Origin: Tubiluchus corallicola
Lineage: Eukaryota; Priapulida; Priapulimorpha; Priapulimorphida; Tubiluchidae
DNA length: 64,000 nt
Direction of reading: 5' to 3'
Assembly: GCA_030141605.1 (NCBI GenBank)
Contig: JAQGDQ010000079.1
Location: forward strand, 434,001 to 498,000
Shown here: positions 1-12,000 of the stretch, one piece after another
Layout: every line of letters starts with the position of its first letter
Numbering within the stretch: position 1 is the stretch's first letter
Translations under genes and position numbers: made by a program
Notes under the pieces: generated by a model
Told to the model about the DNA's origin: nothing
Seen by the model: the letters and a program-made list of their open reading frames with translations, nothing else
The model's database searches: none

Positions 1-480
1 TAAAGTCGCCAAAACGTTTTAAAAACAGACCACATACCGAGAACGCTTTGAAAACGTTTTTGAGATGTTGAGAAAAAGTTGCGTGTTTGTGGAATTCCGG
101 CGAAATAATAATAGGCCTACAATTAATCCGATTTAAAATGGCTAAATACGCAAAAGTAATGTATTTTAATATAGTAACTTATCGCTACAGTAGATACATT
201 TGCATAAAAAATTTACAGGCAGCTATTTTGGCGTCTGTAGTTTTTGTTTACAGTCAGAAATGGCTTATTCTTATTTTTCTCCTAACACGGAGCTCTTGCA
301 TGGACGGCAAGGAGTCGTATGACTCGTGTTTTATTATTTAAATCGCATCTTAAAATAAACTATTACTTACTTACTTGTACCAGGCTGGGTTTCTCCAATA
401 GGAGCAACCCGCGGTAGCGCTGGTGTTAGGCCTCTTAAAAACATTGAAATTTAATTGGTGATGGCGACGGTAATAGAAAT

Positions 481-667
481 GGCAACGGCAGCAGTAGCCA
501 CAGCAACAGCAGCAGCAATAGGAACAACAACAACAGCAGCGGCAGCAACAACAGCAACAGGAGCAGCAGCGGCAGCAGCACAACAGCAGGAGCAGCAGCA
601 ACAGCAACAGGAGCAATAGCAACAATGGGAGCGGCAGCAGCAACAACGATAATGACAACAACAACAT
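481..667. repeat. Imperfect CAR (CAG/CAA) trinucleotide tract
   Basis: About 185 bp consist almost entirely of CAG, CAA, GCA and related triplets with scattered interruptions such as GGA and ATA. The reverse strand therefore gives long Leu-, Cys- or Ala/Val-rich frames of very low complexity, which I treat as artefacts. The interruptions suggest an old, degenerating microsatellite rather than a pure expanding one. No splice signals or flanking coding sequence tie it to a polyglutamine-encoding exon. Confidence 0.85.
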
Positions 668-1389
668 AATGATAAAAATAACTTATGTTCAAACACTCAG
701 TGTTGCACAAGTTAAACTTTTCGGGGGATTCAGAAACGTATCTTTGCATATAGTTTCTACATAAATGACAGTTATGTAAAAATGACAATCTGTTTTGCTA
801 CCAATCAATATTCTATATGATATTTCTATCAATATTCACACTTCACTGTCTTTGTTTTCAATTATTCAGCAAAATTAATGATGCCTTTTCTTGAAACTTC
901 CTTCAATAGTGTTAAGATCTTAAAAAATTATGATGACCTTGAAAATCCTGGTTGACATATTGAAATACTGAATTGAGTCATTGGTTTGGAATAATTATAT
1001 ACTTCAATAGTAATTCACAAGTTTTGCAATTACAGAATTAAATTTTACCGCTAATTTAGCGGTTTTAGTTAGTTTAACACGCCTATAATAAATATAGCTA
1101 CATATGGGTCAACGTACGTACCGATTTTAGGGTAAAATCGTCAATCTAAAATAAAAATTTTGTCTATACTTATCAGTCGTTTGTTATTTGTCTAGCATAT
1201 GTTTGCATGTGTTTGTTAGTTTTTAGCATTTTTCACATATAACTAGTATGTGTGACAGTACGCGAACGGAAGGAAATTCCCAAGGGGACTGAAAGAAGTT
1301 GCCCGGCTTGATTTGAGCGAATTTTAAGTAAGCGCAGCAACGGTTCACAAAACTCCTTGATATGGCGAATGCGTCATGAAACTGGAAAA

Positions 1390-1560
1390 AGCAATCCAGG
1401 TAGAAAAGTCACAAGTAAAAATGCCATAGGAAAAAGTCAAGGAAAAAGGCACAGAAAAAAGATAATAACCCTAACCCTAAATCCTAGCCAATTTGCGATT
1501 TTTTTGTGTGACATTTTTTCGTGACTTTTTCCTGTGATTTTATTACCGGTCACCGGAAAA
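1390..1560. repeat. Inverted-repeat patch with short telomere-like core
   Basis: The left side carries a GGAAAAAGTC-containing stretch near 1427-1440. The right side carries its near reverse complement, GTGACTTTTTCCTGTGATTT, around 1519-1540, so the patch can fold back. Between the arms, at 1469-1480, are two exact CCCTAA units (the animal telomere repeat on the reverse strand). A related but more diverged stretch occurs near 5025-5140, which suggests a dispersed repeat family. I cannot define element ends or a target-site duplication. Confidence 0.4.
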
Positions 1561-2198
1561 ACACAGGATTGGGAGAGTCAGGTTGAGGAGAACTCAGAGA
1601 CGTCGTCAATTAATAAATAAAAGTTCGTTAAAGGCAAAGATTTGTTATCCTATGTAGAATGCAGAATGACAAAAATGTCTAAAAACAAAACATTTACTCC
1701 TAAAAATGCTTAATTAGCATCAGCCAGTATTTTAAAGCTGGTACAGAACGTAACCAATCTTTTTTGGAGTTTGAAATTTTAAAACTGAATTATTTGTTTT
1801 GGAAATAATTGAGTTTTTGTTTTGAAAATGCACAATTCATTTGCCCTGGTAGGGCTGCCGCCGTTCGTTAGACTGTGTCTAGACACTGCCACGTACAATC
1901 GTACGCCGGCCTGCAGTCTATACGTAAGCAGAAATCTCTCCGTTTATATTTTTTGTGCCATTTGAACTCAGTATCTTTTGCATGGGAGTCCACGACGCAT
2001 ACCACACGGCCACGGAGACTACGCTTTAACAACAACTACCATTTTCGGTGGTGGCGCCACAAGTACAACAGCAGCACCTGTTCACTGTTCAGGATTCGTT
2101 GATGTTTCACGTGGTGTTGTCAGCTGTAATTTTCGTTTATATTGTTTTTAATCTTTAAGTAAAAATTCATTTAAACGCAAGAGTACTTAGATAAAAGA

Positions 2199-5100
2199 AT
2201 GGGCGAGCCTACATTAAGATTCATAACATATTTGTCTCCCAGCCTACCGATAAGTTATTTTGAAGGCATAACATGGTATCTGGGAAGAGTATTGCAGAGA
2301 GAAACAAGTTTACTATACGAGTCACGTTGGAGTGGGCCTCCCTGCGATAGACCCGACCCGTTTACTTTAGACGAAGTAGACGTTGGTATGTATTTCTCGA
2401 ACGTATACACCTGTTTACGCCATCTAACTAAAATATAAAAAACTTGCTATCAAAAATTTGTAATATTCACTGATGGTCCATATTAAATTTTGCAGGTGAC
2501 CTCGAGTTTATACTATACAATAGCGTTACAAGAAGCATGTTAAAATACTAAGCTAATATTTCAATAGTACAATAGAACAAATCAAACAAAAGCTAATCAC
2601 ATTTAAGACTAAAAAAAGCTAACAAATTAAACCATCACAATACAAAATAAAAATGATTGATTAAGCTGTTTTAAGGAGTTTTTTTGCAATAGAGAAAACA
2701 TGAGAATAATAATCATTTTATGTGGTTGTTTTTCAATACAACACAGTGCTATCAGCTAAAATAATACGTTATAATGCAGTATAATTGAATACTAATAAAA
2801 AACTGCTATTTGGCAATAGCACTTTAAGAAGCATGTGAAAATACTAAGCTAAAGTTTCAATAGTACATTAGAATAAATCAAATAAATCCTAATCCCACTG
2901 TTAAGAATAAAAAAAACTAACTAATTAAGCCATCACAATGCAAAGAAAAATCATAGATTCATTTATCTGCTTCAGGGAGTTTTACAATAGAAAAAACATG
3001 AGAATCACAATCATTTTAAGCAGTCATTATTCTATGCAATACAAAGCAACCAGTTAAAATAATACATTGTAATTGACTGCTATAGGCCTAGCAACAATGC
3101 AATTAATGCAATATAGTCAATCATCAATATAATCATTAATCACAATCATCAGTGCTATTTTATAATTCTCAGTACTGTCTTTAGTGTTTTATGGTTTTGG
3201 ATAAATGTAGAGTGGGTTACTTTGAACTAACTGATCTCTTATTAGTTTTTTCATATTTGATCAAGCATCTCAGCTATTTTGCACTGTTTTTCTAAAACCC
3301 TTGAAGATCCATCATTAATATGCTTGTTATTAAATTAGGCCTGCTATAATAATTTAATTTATCAGTCAATGGTGTGTTTTGCCTTATTTAAGAATTTGGT
3401 TGTTGATTCGTTGAATGTGATAAAAATTAAAAGCAGTTCACTAGTTGTTGTTTATTTTAGGATTTATCTGCTCTGGAGCTTTCGTGAAGCAGTTAAAATC
3501 TGGACAGGATTGCCACATTGACTTAATTCCATGTGCCGCTATACATTCTCATCCCCTTGTAAAGGATAAGCCTTATTATTATGCAGATGTGGTTATTCCT
3601 AATAGACTCAAGTATGGAAGTGTCAACATTCTAATTGTTTTTTAATTGTGATTTTTGTGAAATGAATATCAAAGTTTAGAGTAAAAGACAGGTGATCTGC
3701 AGTGTGATTAGCCTATTTGTTTTTCATGATACGTTTTTCAGTATTGACATTTGTAGGGAACGTATCAAATCCTTGGAAGATTTGAGAGGATGCACATGGG
3801 CGTACAATGATCCAGAGTCTCTCAGCGGCAATTTAGCAATGCTCAACAAACTAAAACAAATGGGGGAAAATGCAAGTTTCTTCGGCCATATCATTCAGTC
3901 AGGTTTGTTACTGTTGTATTGTCTACCTTTTGTATCTACCGCCTGCAATGTTTCAGTGATAATCTATGTGCAGGTAGTAGCAAGACACTAAAATTATTTT
4001 TGGCCAAAAGTGTTTCAAAATTATCACGATCCTATTTTTTGGTCCATTACAAATTAGCTTAGCCATGTCTTAGTTTATATTAAAATTACTTTGAGAAGCC
4101 CTGGTATGTGTATGTGATTGCAAGTTAATGAAAATAAAGGTCTTTTTACCATACCTAGTTGTCAGTGGTTTCAAGGTTTCTGAGTAGCAGAGCTATCTCT
4201 CACAGTTAAACTGAAGGCTGAATGATTCTTGGATGCTAACATTGCTGGTGATGGTAATTGTTACTAGCTGGGTTTTTGTTAATTAATCATATCATTTTTC
4301 CTATAAAGCATCAAAAATGACTGGAAAATTTATGGAAAAGTATTTTAAAAGCAGCTTTAACATACCTGAAGCTTTTTTCACAGGTGTGAAAGCATAGCTG
4401 CATAGTTTTCAGTCTTGGTCAGCTATCAAGCAGCAGTGTTTAGTAAGTTTAGACAAAATATGAGTAGACATTATACATAAAAAAATGAGGAGACAAATGC
4501 TTATTTCGCTAATTTAACTCGTGACATTATGCACAAAATCTAGAACAGATGATACCCAGAAAAGTAATGAATTTGCATAATATATTAAATTACTATTGTT
4601 ATATATAATAATAGCATCCAAACATTAATATAAGTTTATTTATGTCATGTATGTTTATATTTATAATGTATTTTTAATATGTTGGCCTGCAATTAGAAGT
4701 CGTGTATGTATTATACAAAATAAAGATTTATCATCATCATTATCATTGATCTTACTTTCGAACAAAGAAGTCTTGAATTCTTACCCGTCTTGAGCATAGG
4801 AATTTTGGTTTTAGTCTTACTCTTGGCCTTGAAAATCGTGATCTTAGTCTTGATTGCCCCAGTCTAGGGCAACCCCAACATCACCTAAATTTAATTCTCA
4901 TTCTTAATGACTAGAATATACGTACAATTAATGAAAAATCTCACAATAAAGAGAAAAAAGAAGTAAATTTGTCTTTTCAAATATATGTACTACTGTGGTT
5001 TATCATCAGTCAAAAAAATTTAAAAAATGGATCACGAAATTACTATGGTAATTTCACGTTTTTTTATATTATCGAAACACAAAAATTTCACATGGAAAAA

Positions 5101-6565
5101 GGATAAAATCACAAAGAAAAAAGCACAAGAGGCAACGGGCTGGCTCTGGGTAGTTTGAAGCTCTAGGCAGCAGTATTTTTACTGCCCCTTCCTCGGTGGT
5201 TCTCTTCCCCCATGATCAACACCCCCGAATTTTAATTTTTTGTATAATATTATAAAGTATAACAGCACAAGTGTGTTAGGCTTATACATTTGTGTACAAG
5301 TGTAGTCAATTATCTATCTATAGCTTGTGTTGCTTGAGTCTGAAATTGAACTTTTGACTCCACTTTCCCTCCTGGGTCTTCAGGAGCAATCAAAATTTCT
5401 GCAAATTCTCCTACATTTGGTTTTCTCTCAGTTTTTTCAACAGAAATTTTTTAAAATTTTAGCTCATTTTCATTTTATTAACTTTGTCATCTTAACAGTT
5501 ATAACTCTGGTCTGTTTGCAGATACTTCTTTAAAGATTCTTCTTGCTGTTCACTTGTCAAAACTTTTTTACCTTTCGTTCTCTGTATTCCGTACCTCAAA
5601 ACTTATTCTTATAGGTTTATCAGCCATTATTAGATAAATGCTATTGTAAGAAACTTTTTTGTTAATGGAAGGATCATCACTAGAAGAAATAGAAACTGTG
5701 GATTGAACCAGGGTAGCTGTGTCTGAGTGAATTGCGTAATCTTAATAAACCAGATAAAGCAAAAGTACAAAGTGTTTTGTTGGGGAAAGACACTTATCTT
5801 TTTACTGATACACTTTACAAACATACTGCATTATAATTATTGTATTAGGTTCTCATCTGAAGTCATTAGAGTTGCTAATTAACAATGGAGCTGATGCAGC
5901 TAGTGTTGATTCTAATGCGATGTCTGCTTATCTATCTCAGCATCCAACTCAAGCTCCGAAACTGCATGTCGTGACATCTTTTGGACCTTTACCCATCTAT
6001 CCTATTGTTGCGAATAAAAGGCTTTCAGGTACCATTTTTAGCACCAGTACCAATACCAGTTTAACTTTTACTATTGCCATTTTCTGTGGTTATGAGGCCA
6101 CAGAGCATCTTTTAAATACATCATTGAATTCATTTTGTCTAGTTTTGTATAACATAAAAATTAATAATATCAATTTACCATTTTCGGGTTGACAAAGGAT
6201 GTCTCTGGTTTTTTTGGCATTGATGGGACATATTTTCATTTCAGTAAATTGGGACAGAGTGTAAATTTAATAATCACTGAATGGTTATTGTTCTACTGAC
6301 AGTAAATGTTTTCAAGGAATGGTGCCATGCGTACCCTGTAGTTCATGATGTAAAATTTTACAATTCAATGATTAATTTTGCAGAAAAGCTGAAGAAACAA
6401 ATTTGTGGTGCTTTGTTGAATATGCACCTGGATGCTGAGGGAGCGGCTCATTTAGCTGCCTACAGAGTGGAGAAATTTGTGCCTTCAAGCATAGAGCTTT
6501 ATGACAGTGAACTACAGATGAGAGAAGATGCTAAAGGTCTTACTATTGAACAGGTTTACTATTAG
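2199..6565 (+). CDS. PhnD-like (phosphonate-type) substrate-binding protein, stand-alone animal homologue
   Basis: Five coding exons join in frame: 2199-2385, 3461-3611, 3757-3902, 5849-6028 and 6384-6565, giving 281 residues. Every junction has GT-AG ends and matching phase (1, 2, 1, 1). The product resembles the phosphate/phosphonate substrate-binding family (type 2 periplasmic-binding fold). It has a GFICSGAFVK segment, then YYYADVVI, then SLEDLRGCTWAYNDPESLSG, a GSHLKSLELL segment, GADAASVDSNA, and a C-terminal Lys-rich helix followed by VEKFVPSS. In bacteria such proteins deliver phosphonates to an ABC importer. Here there is no evident signal peptide and no neighbouring permease or ATPase, so the ligand and role are unknown. 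A cytosolic location is inferred. The last exon contains a possible donor (CAG|gtttac) eight bases before the stop, so a further 3' exon is not excluded. Exon 3 could also begin at 3742. Confidence 0.85.
2518..3083. repeat. Tandem duplication of ~296 bp inside intron 1 of the PhnD-like gene
   Basis: Copy 1 starts at 2518 (CAATAGCGTTACAAGAAGCA) and copy 2 at 2814 (CAATAGCACTTTAAGAAGCA). The two copies stay collinear through many shared blocks, including AAAATACTAAGCTAA, TTTCAATAGTACA, CCATCACAAT, GGAGTTTT, AAACATGAGAAT and TTAAAATAATAC-like ends. Substitutions and small gaps are spread throughout, so the duplication is not recent. Neither copy has coding potential. Confidence 0.85.
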
Positions 6566-7635
6566 TTATACCCCTGTGAGTATCATTTGTCACGTCTAAG
6601 GCTATGGGAGCTTCCAGTAACCCATATACAATGTACAAGTTGTAGTCACTGATAAATTAATCTGAAAATGGTAATAGACTTTGATGGAACAAATCATAAT
6701 ATAATTCCAGTTTAAAAAACAACAGCTGCAGAAAACAGCAGCATAATACTAACTTGCTGGAATTGATATGTGCCAGTGTATCAGTTGCAACAGTTTGTAT
6801 TTTCTTAATGTTTCTCTACTTTTACTAATAATTGCCTGTATTTCTGCATCAAGCCTCAAAATTTTGAAGCAGGACAATGGTTTTGAGGAAGGAGTGTTGG
6901 CTGTACATTAAAAAGCTATATGTATTATGCAAATGTGCAAGGATAAACCATTTTATTTTTGTTTTTGGAATACCTTAAAAAGCAAAAAACACTAAGCTCA
7001 CATAGAACTAAAAAAATGGCTTCAAATTTTATATCACCTACACGCTGCCTTATTGCACACTTGTATTAGCAGCAACGCTATATATAACTTGAAAATTTAG
7101 ACTCCTGTGATGACCATTAGGCGGAGCCATTTTAACTTTCAATCATTTGAAACAAGTTTTAATTAAACTGTGTAAAGTTTGGAAATATAATAAGAGCATT
7201 TGTAGTAGTATAAGTTCACTAACTAAAAAAAGTGTAAAAATTCCTTCATCTTGTCAATGAGATTATAGATATGTTTTTGAAGATACATAGTGATGTTCGT
7301 TGGTGTTCATTGGGATAGTGAGTCAGTGACATTTTAGCAGTTGATGCGAACATTTCACATTCCTAAAATTTCTTTTTCCAATTGCAAAGTCTTTCAGACA
7401 TGTAAGTGTAATGCTAAAAATTTGTATGGAAAGTTTTTTTGCGACATACTTTAAAATTGTCTATTTTTTGGGTTTAAGAATTTGCAACTTTCTATTATTA
7501 TTCTTGTACATTTTTGTTATACACACCTGATGATATTTCTTGAGGAAGTAAAATACATCTGCTTTGAACTTCAGAAACAACATCATTTCCCAAAATTATG
7601 CCAGTAGTCAAAATGCAATAGCTAAATACATAAAA

Positions 7636-8079
7636 GATTCAACTTCTAGGAATCACCATGTTTATTAAGCGACGATCGTTTCGGTTAAGTAGAACTGTAG
7701 CCATTATCAAACTATAAATCAAGTAAAAAAAGAATAAATAATACATTAATGATACAAAGCCACAAACTGAAACAGATAAAAATTTACGTTGTCAAAATAA
7801 ATAAGGCTGTAACTGGAAGAAATTGCAGAGAATTAGGCCAAGTCAACATAATGAAGAGTCACAGTGATAGGCATTATAAGAAAAAAACAACTTCTCTCCG
7901 CAATTTCTTCCAGTTACATCGTCATTTATTTTGACAATTTAAATTTTTATCTGTTGTTTTGTAGTTTCAGTTTGTGGCTTTGTATCATTAATGACTCGAT
8001 TTATAGTTTGATAATGGCTGCAGTAGCAGAAACAATTGTTGCTCAATAAACATGGCAGTAGCTAGAGTTTGAACGAATT
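7636..8079. mobile_element. Foldback (long inverted-repeat) element, probably a MITE
   Basis: Two arms of about 190 bp are near reverse complements around a spacer at roughly 7846-7892. The left arm contains CCATTATCAAACTATAAATC, ATTAATGATACAAAGCCACA and GTAACTGGAAGAAATTGC. The right arm contains their reverse complements in opposite order, at about 8014, 7984 and 7901. Similarity continues outward to the CCATG/CATGG pair at 7656 and 8055 and more weakly to about 7636 and 8079. Small insertions distinguish the arms. No transposase and no unambiguous target-site duplication are visible, so superfamily is undetermined. Confidence 0.8.
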
Positions 8080-8965
8080 CTTTTTAGTCAGTGTCACACA
8101 TTTAGAACAGCTTTTCGGTGTAGCTTGAACATTTCTATTCCATGTTTCTTTTTAGTATTTTCCCATTAACTGGCGATTTTACCGATGTTATTTGTGGTGA
8201 ATATTTTGTGAATTTATTTGAGTAAATTGAAGTTTGCATCATTCCAAAGATTAGTGTGAAATTATTGCTGTGATACAATCTGGTATTTATAAAAGCATAA
8301 ATTATCACGGCATGCCATTTGGCACTGTGGTTCAAAGGATAAAGTATTTTGCTACAGATTTTCTAATTACATATTTTCTTTTTTGAAGATTGTTTGAATT
8401 TTGAAAGAAATTTATATACATTAGTTGTCTGGGCTTTCGTGCATTCTTGTACTAGTCACTCGTTGTTACGTCTATCATCAACCAATTTTGCTATTTGCCA
8501 GCTGGGCAAAAAATATTTTTATGAGACATAACAAGGTGACAGATTTTCTAATTACATATTGTTGATCTTACATATTAAATTTGTTGTTAGATGTAACATT
8601 GTGATTATTACAGAACTTCAACGTACTATTAGTATTAACCATGTTTGTTATAATACAGTAGTATTTTGTTATATGTGTTATGTATTTCTAAAGTTTGTAA
8701 TAAAAATGTCCAAGCATACGTTCTTGATTGTATGTTGTATCCTGTTGGCTTGACAGTTGAAAAAATAACGAAATCATTGAATTTTTAAGATTTACAAGCT
8801 TTCACTATTAAATTACTTCTCAGAGTTAAACTAATATCGTATTTATTATTTTTGCATATTGTTTTTTTGTGGGTGTCCACTCCAGTCTTTATAATCTAAT
8901 TAACAGCTCAAAATAATACCAAGGTCAATAATATATAATCATTTATGTATACAAAAAAAAGTGTT

Positions 8966-8984
8966 TTTATTTCACAATTTTATT
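8966..8984 (-). terminator. Polyadenylation signals for RPL37
   Basis: Read on the minus strand there are two AATAAA hexamers, at 8984-8979 and 8971-8966, about 25-40 bases beyond the RPL37 stop codon at 9007. This gives a very short 3' untranslated region, as is usual for ribosomal protein mRNAs. Confidence 0.7.
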
Positions 8985-9006
8985 ATAATACATAAACATT
9001 TGCACA

Positions 9007-12000
9007 CTATTTAGATGCTACAGCCGTAGATGCTGCAGCACCACCTCGCTTTCTTGGAGTAGGAACAGTGCCTTCACGGAAACCATGTCTGTAAGAAAAA
9101 AGACTATTAAACTACGAATGAAATTAGACATGAGCATTGAACAAACAGATTTATATAAACTTGGAAAGTGAGATATTGTTAACTGAGATTAAACACGAAT
9201 GACAGTCATTCCTATAGCTCCAATAGCACTGTAAAGGACTGGGAAAGTATGCCAACAGGGATCTAAATATACAAGACTTACACAAAACAATGATTATGCT
9301 AAAAAAAATCTGATTTTGAGCAGACCATACACAAAAAAATCATGAAAAGAGTAGGCAATTTCCTTTTTCACAAGAACTTAATTGATTCCGAAAATTGAGA
9401 AGCTACAACAGTTCAGAATTTCATTTGCGGTTAATCTTCAAGATAATGCTGCCACCTGCAACTGTAGACCCGAATAATCAAGTTTTCACATGGACACAAG
9501 GTTTTGTTTGCAAATAAGGAACGAAATTACGATTACTCAAATTTTTACCTAGTTTGAATTGTAAAAATCCAAATGTCAGTGTGTAACAAAGATGCATGAC
9601 AATATTAACTTTTGCTATTAATCACATCAATGTGAACATAAATGTTAGAACTCAATACAAGTTATTATAGGCCTAGTACTTGTGGCAAAAAAATCACCCA
9701 GGAGATGCAGAGCCCATGTAAAGAGGACAAAATTTCTAAGACAATTACTACACCTGCTTGAACTACTATACAAGTGAAACAAATGTATTAACATGAAGTA
9801 TATGTATCACACTGTAGCAAGGCACAAGAGATTAACACCCAAAAAATGAAGACATGTAGTACTTTGAGAAACTATAGTAGTAGATGAATTTCAGACTACA
9901 TGTAAATCACAGCAGTTAAGAAATTCAAATTTCAAAACAGATTAGAATACAATACTGGCTGGAAATTTTCATTAAGTTGTTCACTTTTAAGTTGAAAAAT
10001 AACTTCTGTTCATTATGAACTATTTTTGTTATACATATCTGAAAAATTTATATTCTCCAAATGAACAGTATGCCTAACATGCATTCAGTGAACCTACCTA
10101 AATCGTCTGTGGACTATTTTCAGATGTCGCATGCGTCCAGTGCCAGTGGTCTTCCTACGAATCGCTTTCTCACTCCAATTGTCTATAAAAACAATTCAAA
10201 GAAGTTAGGTGCGATAGTACTGATTTTCTTGAGTATGATTCATTCAAGTTCATTATCCAAAATTGTTCCTGCATTCATTGGTGTATAATTCACAACCTAC
10301 ATAATAAAATGTAATAAAATGTATATTAAAAATAAAATAATTTAATCGTTCAAGTAACGACTTCTTAAGAACAAAAAAAATCAGATCATTGGAAGTAGTC
10401 CTGCTACAGTCAAATCTCTTTATACCACCCACGCTGGGACTCCAGAAGAAGTTGGCATTAAGGCAGTACAGCACTATAACGAATTGCATAAATACATGCA
10501 TGTCTATGCAAATATGGACATTAAACGAGAGTAGCATTATAAAGGGGGGGGCATTATAACAAGGTTAGACACTACTCTGCTATAACAGCTAGACTGAAGT
10601 CTATCAAACTCTGCAACCACTTGACTACTTTTATTAAAATGCAGAAAATTACTTTGTTTTACAACCAGTGATCAGAGAGTAACTAGGTGTAATGTATTTT
10701 CTTTGCTGTAAATGATCCATTGTTAAAAGCCAGTATGCATGAAAAGTTTATTGTGCCTATGTAAAATATATTGCTGTTATTACTAGTATTGCAAAATAAA
10801 TAAAATGAAATAAACAGTAGCATTTTATTTTACAAAATTAGTATCATTATCATTATGTTAATATTATTATTAGCATAGTTATAAAATGTAAAATAATACA
10901 GTGCTTTAGTGATGGGATAAATCGTTCAAATTGTTGGAGTGAGCTGAGTCGAACTGCTGAGCCATTCGGCAAAAACTTGTTAACTTTTCTAGTTTTCTAA
11001 TGCTTGCTGCACTAATAGCCCACGCGTATACTTATAAAGAGTATATTTCATATTGGCAACAGTAAATTCTTAGTTACCAGGCTAAGACCAAAAGGAAAAA
11101 TCCCTTCCAAATGATGTATACTTTAATTCAATATGACTCAATATAATTCAATATTCAATAAAAAACAACGTTTGGTTCAATCTAATTTGGAGTTGCATTT
11201 AGTATGAGTTGGTTCAGCCCGGCCATCAATTTTTTATTTCTATGTCTGATCTGGTTCGACTCGATTCTCAAGTGCAAGGTTCAGCAGTGGCTCAATCGGC
11301 AAAATTGGAGGTTGGTCTCATTGCAATGTAAGCCCTATACAACACTATAAAATAATTACTACACGAGCAACAACTTTAATGACTAATGTACATACACTTT
11401 CTAATTCTTTTGCTTGGATATCCACATTGAGCACACCTGCTCTTTTGTATGTGATATGAGCTACGGCCACATCGTCGGCACAATGTGTGTGTCTTGTTAT
11501 GACGCTTTCCAAAAGAGGATGTTCCTTTCGTCTAAACAATGACAAAAATTTAGCACATAAAAATAATAATAAGTGCATTTGCACTGAAAGTCACTCAGTT
11601 TGTTGTATTACAACATTATTTCTGAAGACAGGTAGTTCCTCAAGAAACTAACACATAAATTTGAAACTGCACGTAAATCGCAGCAGTTGAGAAATTCAAA
11701 TTTCAAAACAAATTAGAATATAACACCGACTGGAAATTTTCATTAAAAGTTGTTCACTTCTAAGTTAAAAAATCCCACAACATGCTTATGGCGTGCACTA
11801 AATCTGTGTAAAATATTAAAATATTTTGCAATGATGAGTAAATTGCATCTCATTGGTTAATGATACAAAATTACTTTGTACCAGGTCAATGTAACAGTTT
11901 TAATAGTAAACATTTATTTATATCTCTTACACTAATGATACAAAGAGAATAGGGAATTTTAAAAGCTAAATCATTATTATTTATTGCTATAGTACTTTGC

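Larger units (their letters stand above)
1..2198. other. Upstream intergenic region, no supported gene
   Basis: I find no exon here that combines an open frame, splice signals and recognisable protein similarity. Short open frames exist on both strands, but those at about 370-790 are translations of a CAG/CAA repeat and the one at 1875-2102 has no family resemblance or codon signature I can recognise. The region also contains an inverted-repeat patch at about 1390-1560. The promoter and any 5' untranslated exon of the PhnD-like gene that begins at 2199 should lie in the right-hand part, but I cannot place a start site. Confidence 0.6.
6566..9006. other. Intergenic region between the PhnD-like gene and RPL37
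   Basis: No coding exon is supported here. The two flanking genes converge tail to tail, so the region holds both 3' ends. No canonical AATAAA lies close behind the PhnD-like stop codon at 6565. The RPL37 polyadenylation signals are at the right-hand end. The main structure is a long foldback element at 7636-8079. Short open frames within the foldback arms are not protein-like. Confidence 0.6.

Noticed and set aside
371-788. Three overlapping minus-strand open frames of 81-117 codons
   Set aside because: They are Leu-, Cys- or Val/Ala-rich translations of the CAG/CAA tract and have no non-repetitive protein sequence.
1875-2102. 75-codon open frame upstream of the PhnD-like gene
   Set aside because: No splice-compatible link to exon 1 and no recognisable domain; composition looks random.
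10920-11340. Possible inverted repeat (two GGCAAAA-containing stretches) in RPL37 intron 2
   Set aside because: Only short, mixed-orientation matches are visible by eye; not enough to define an element.
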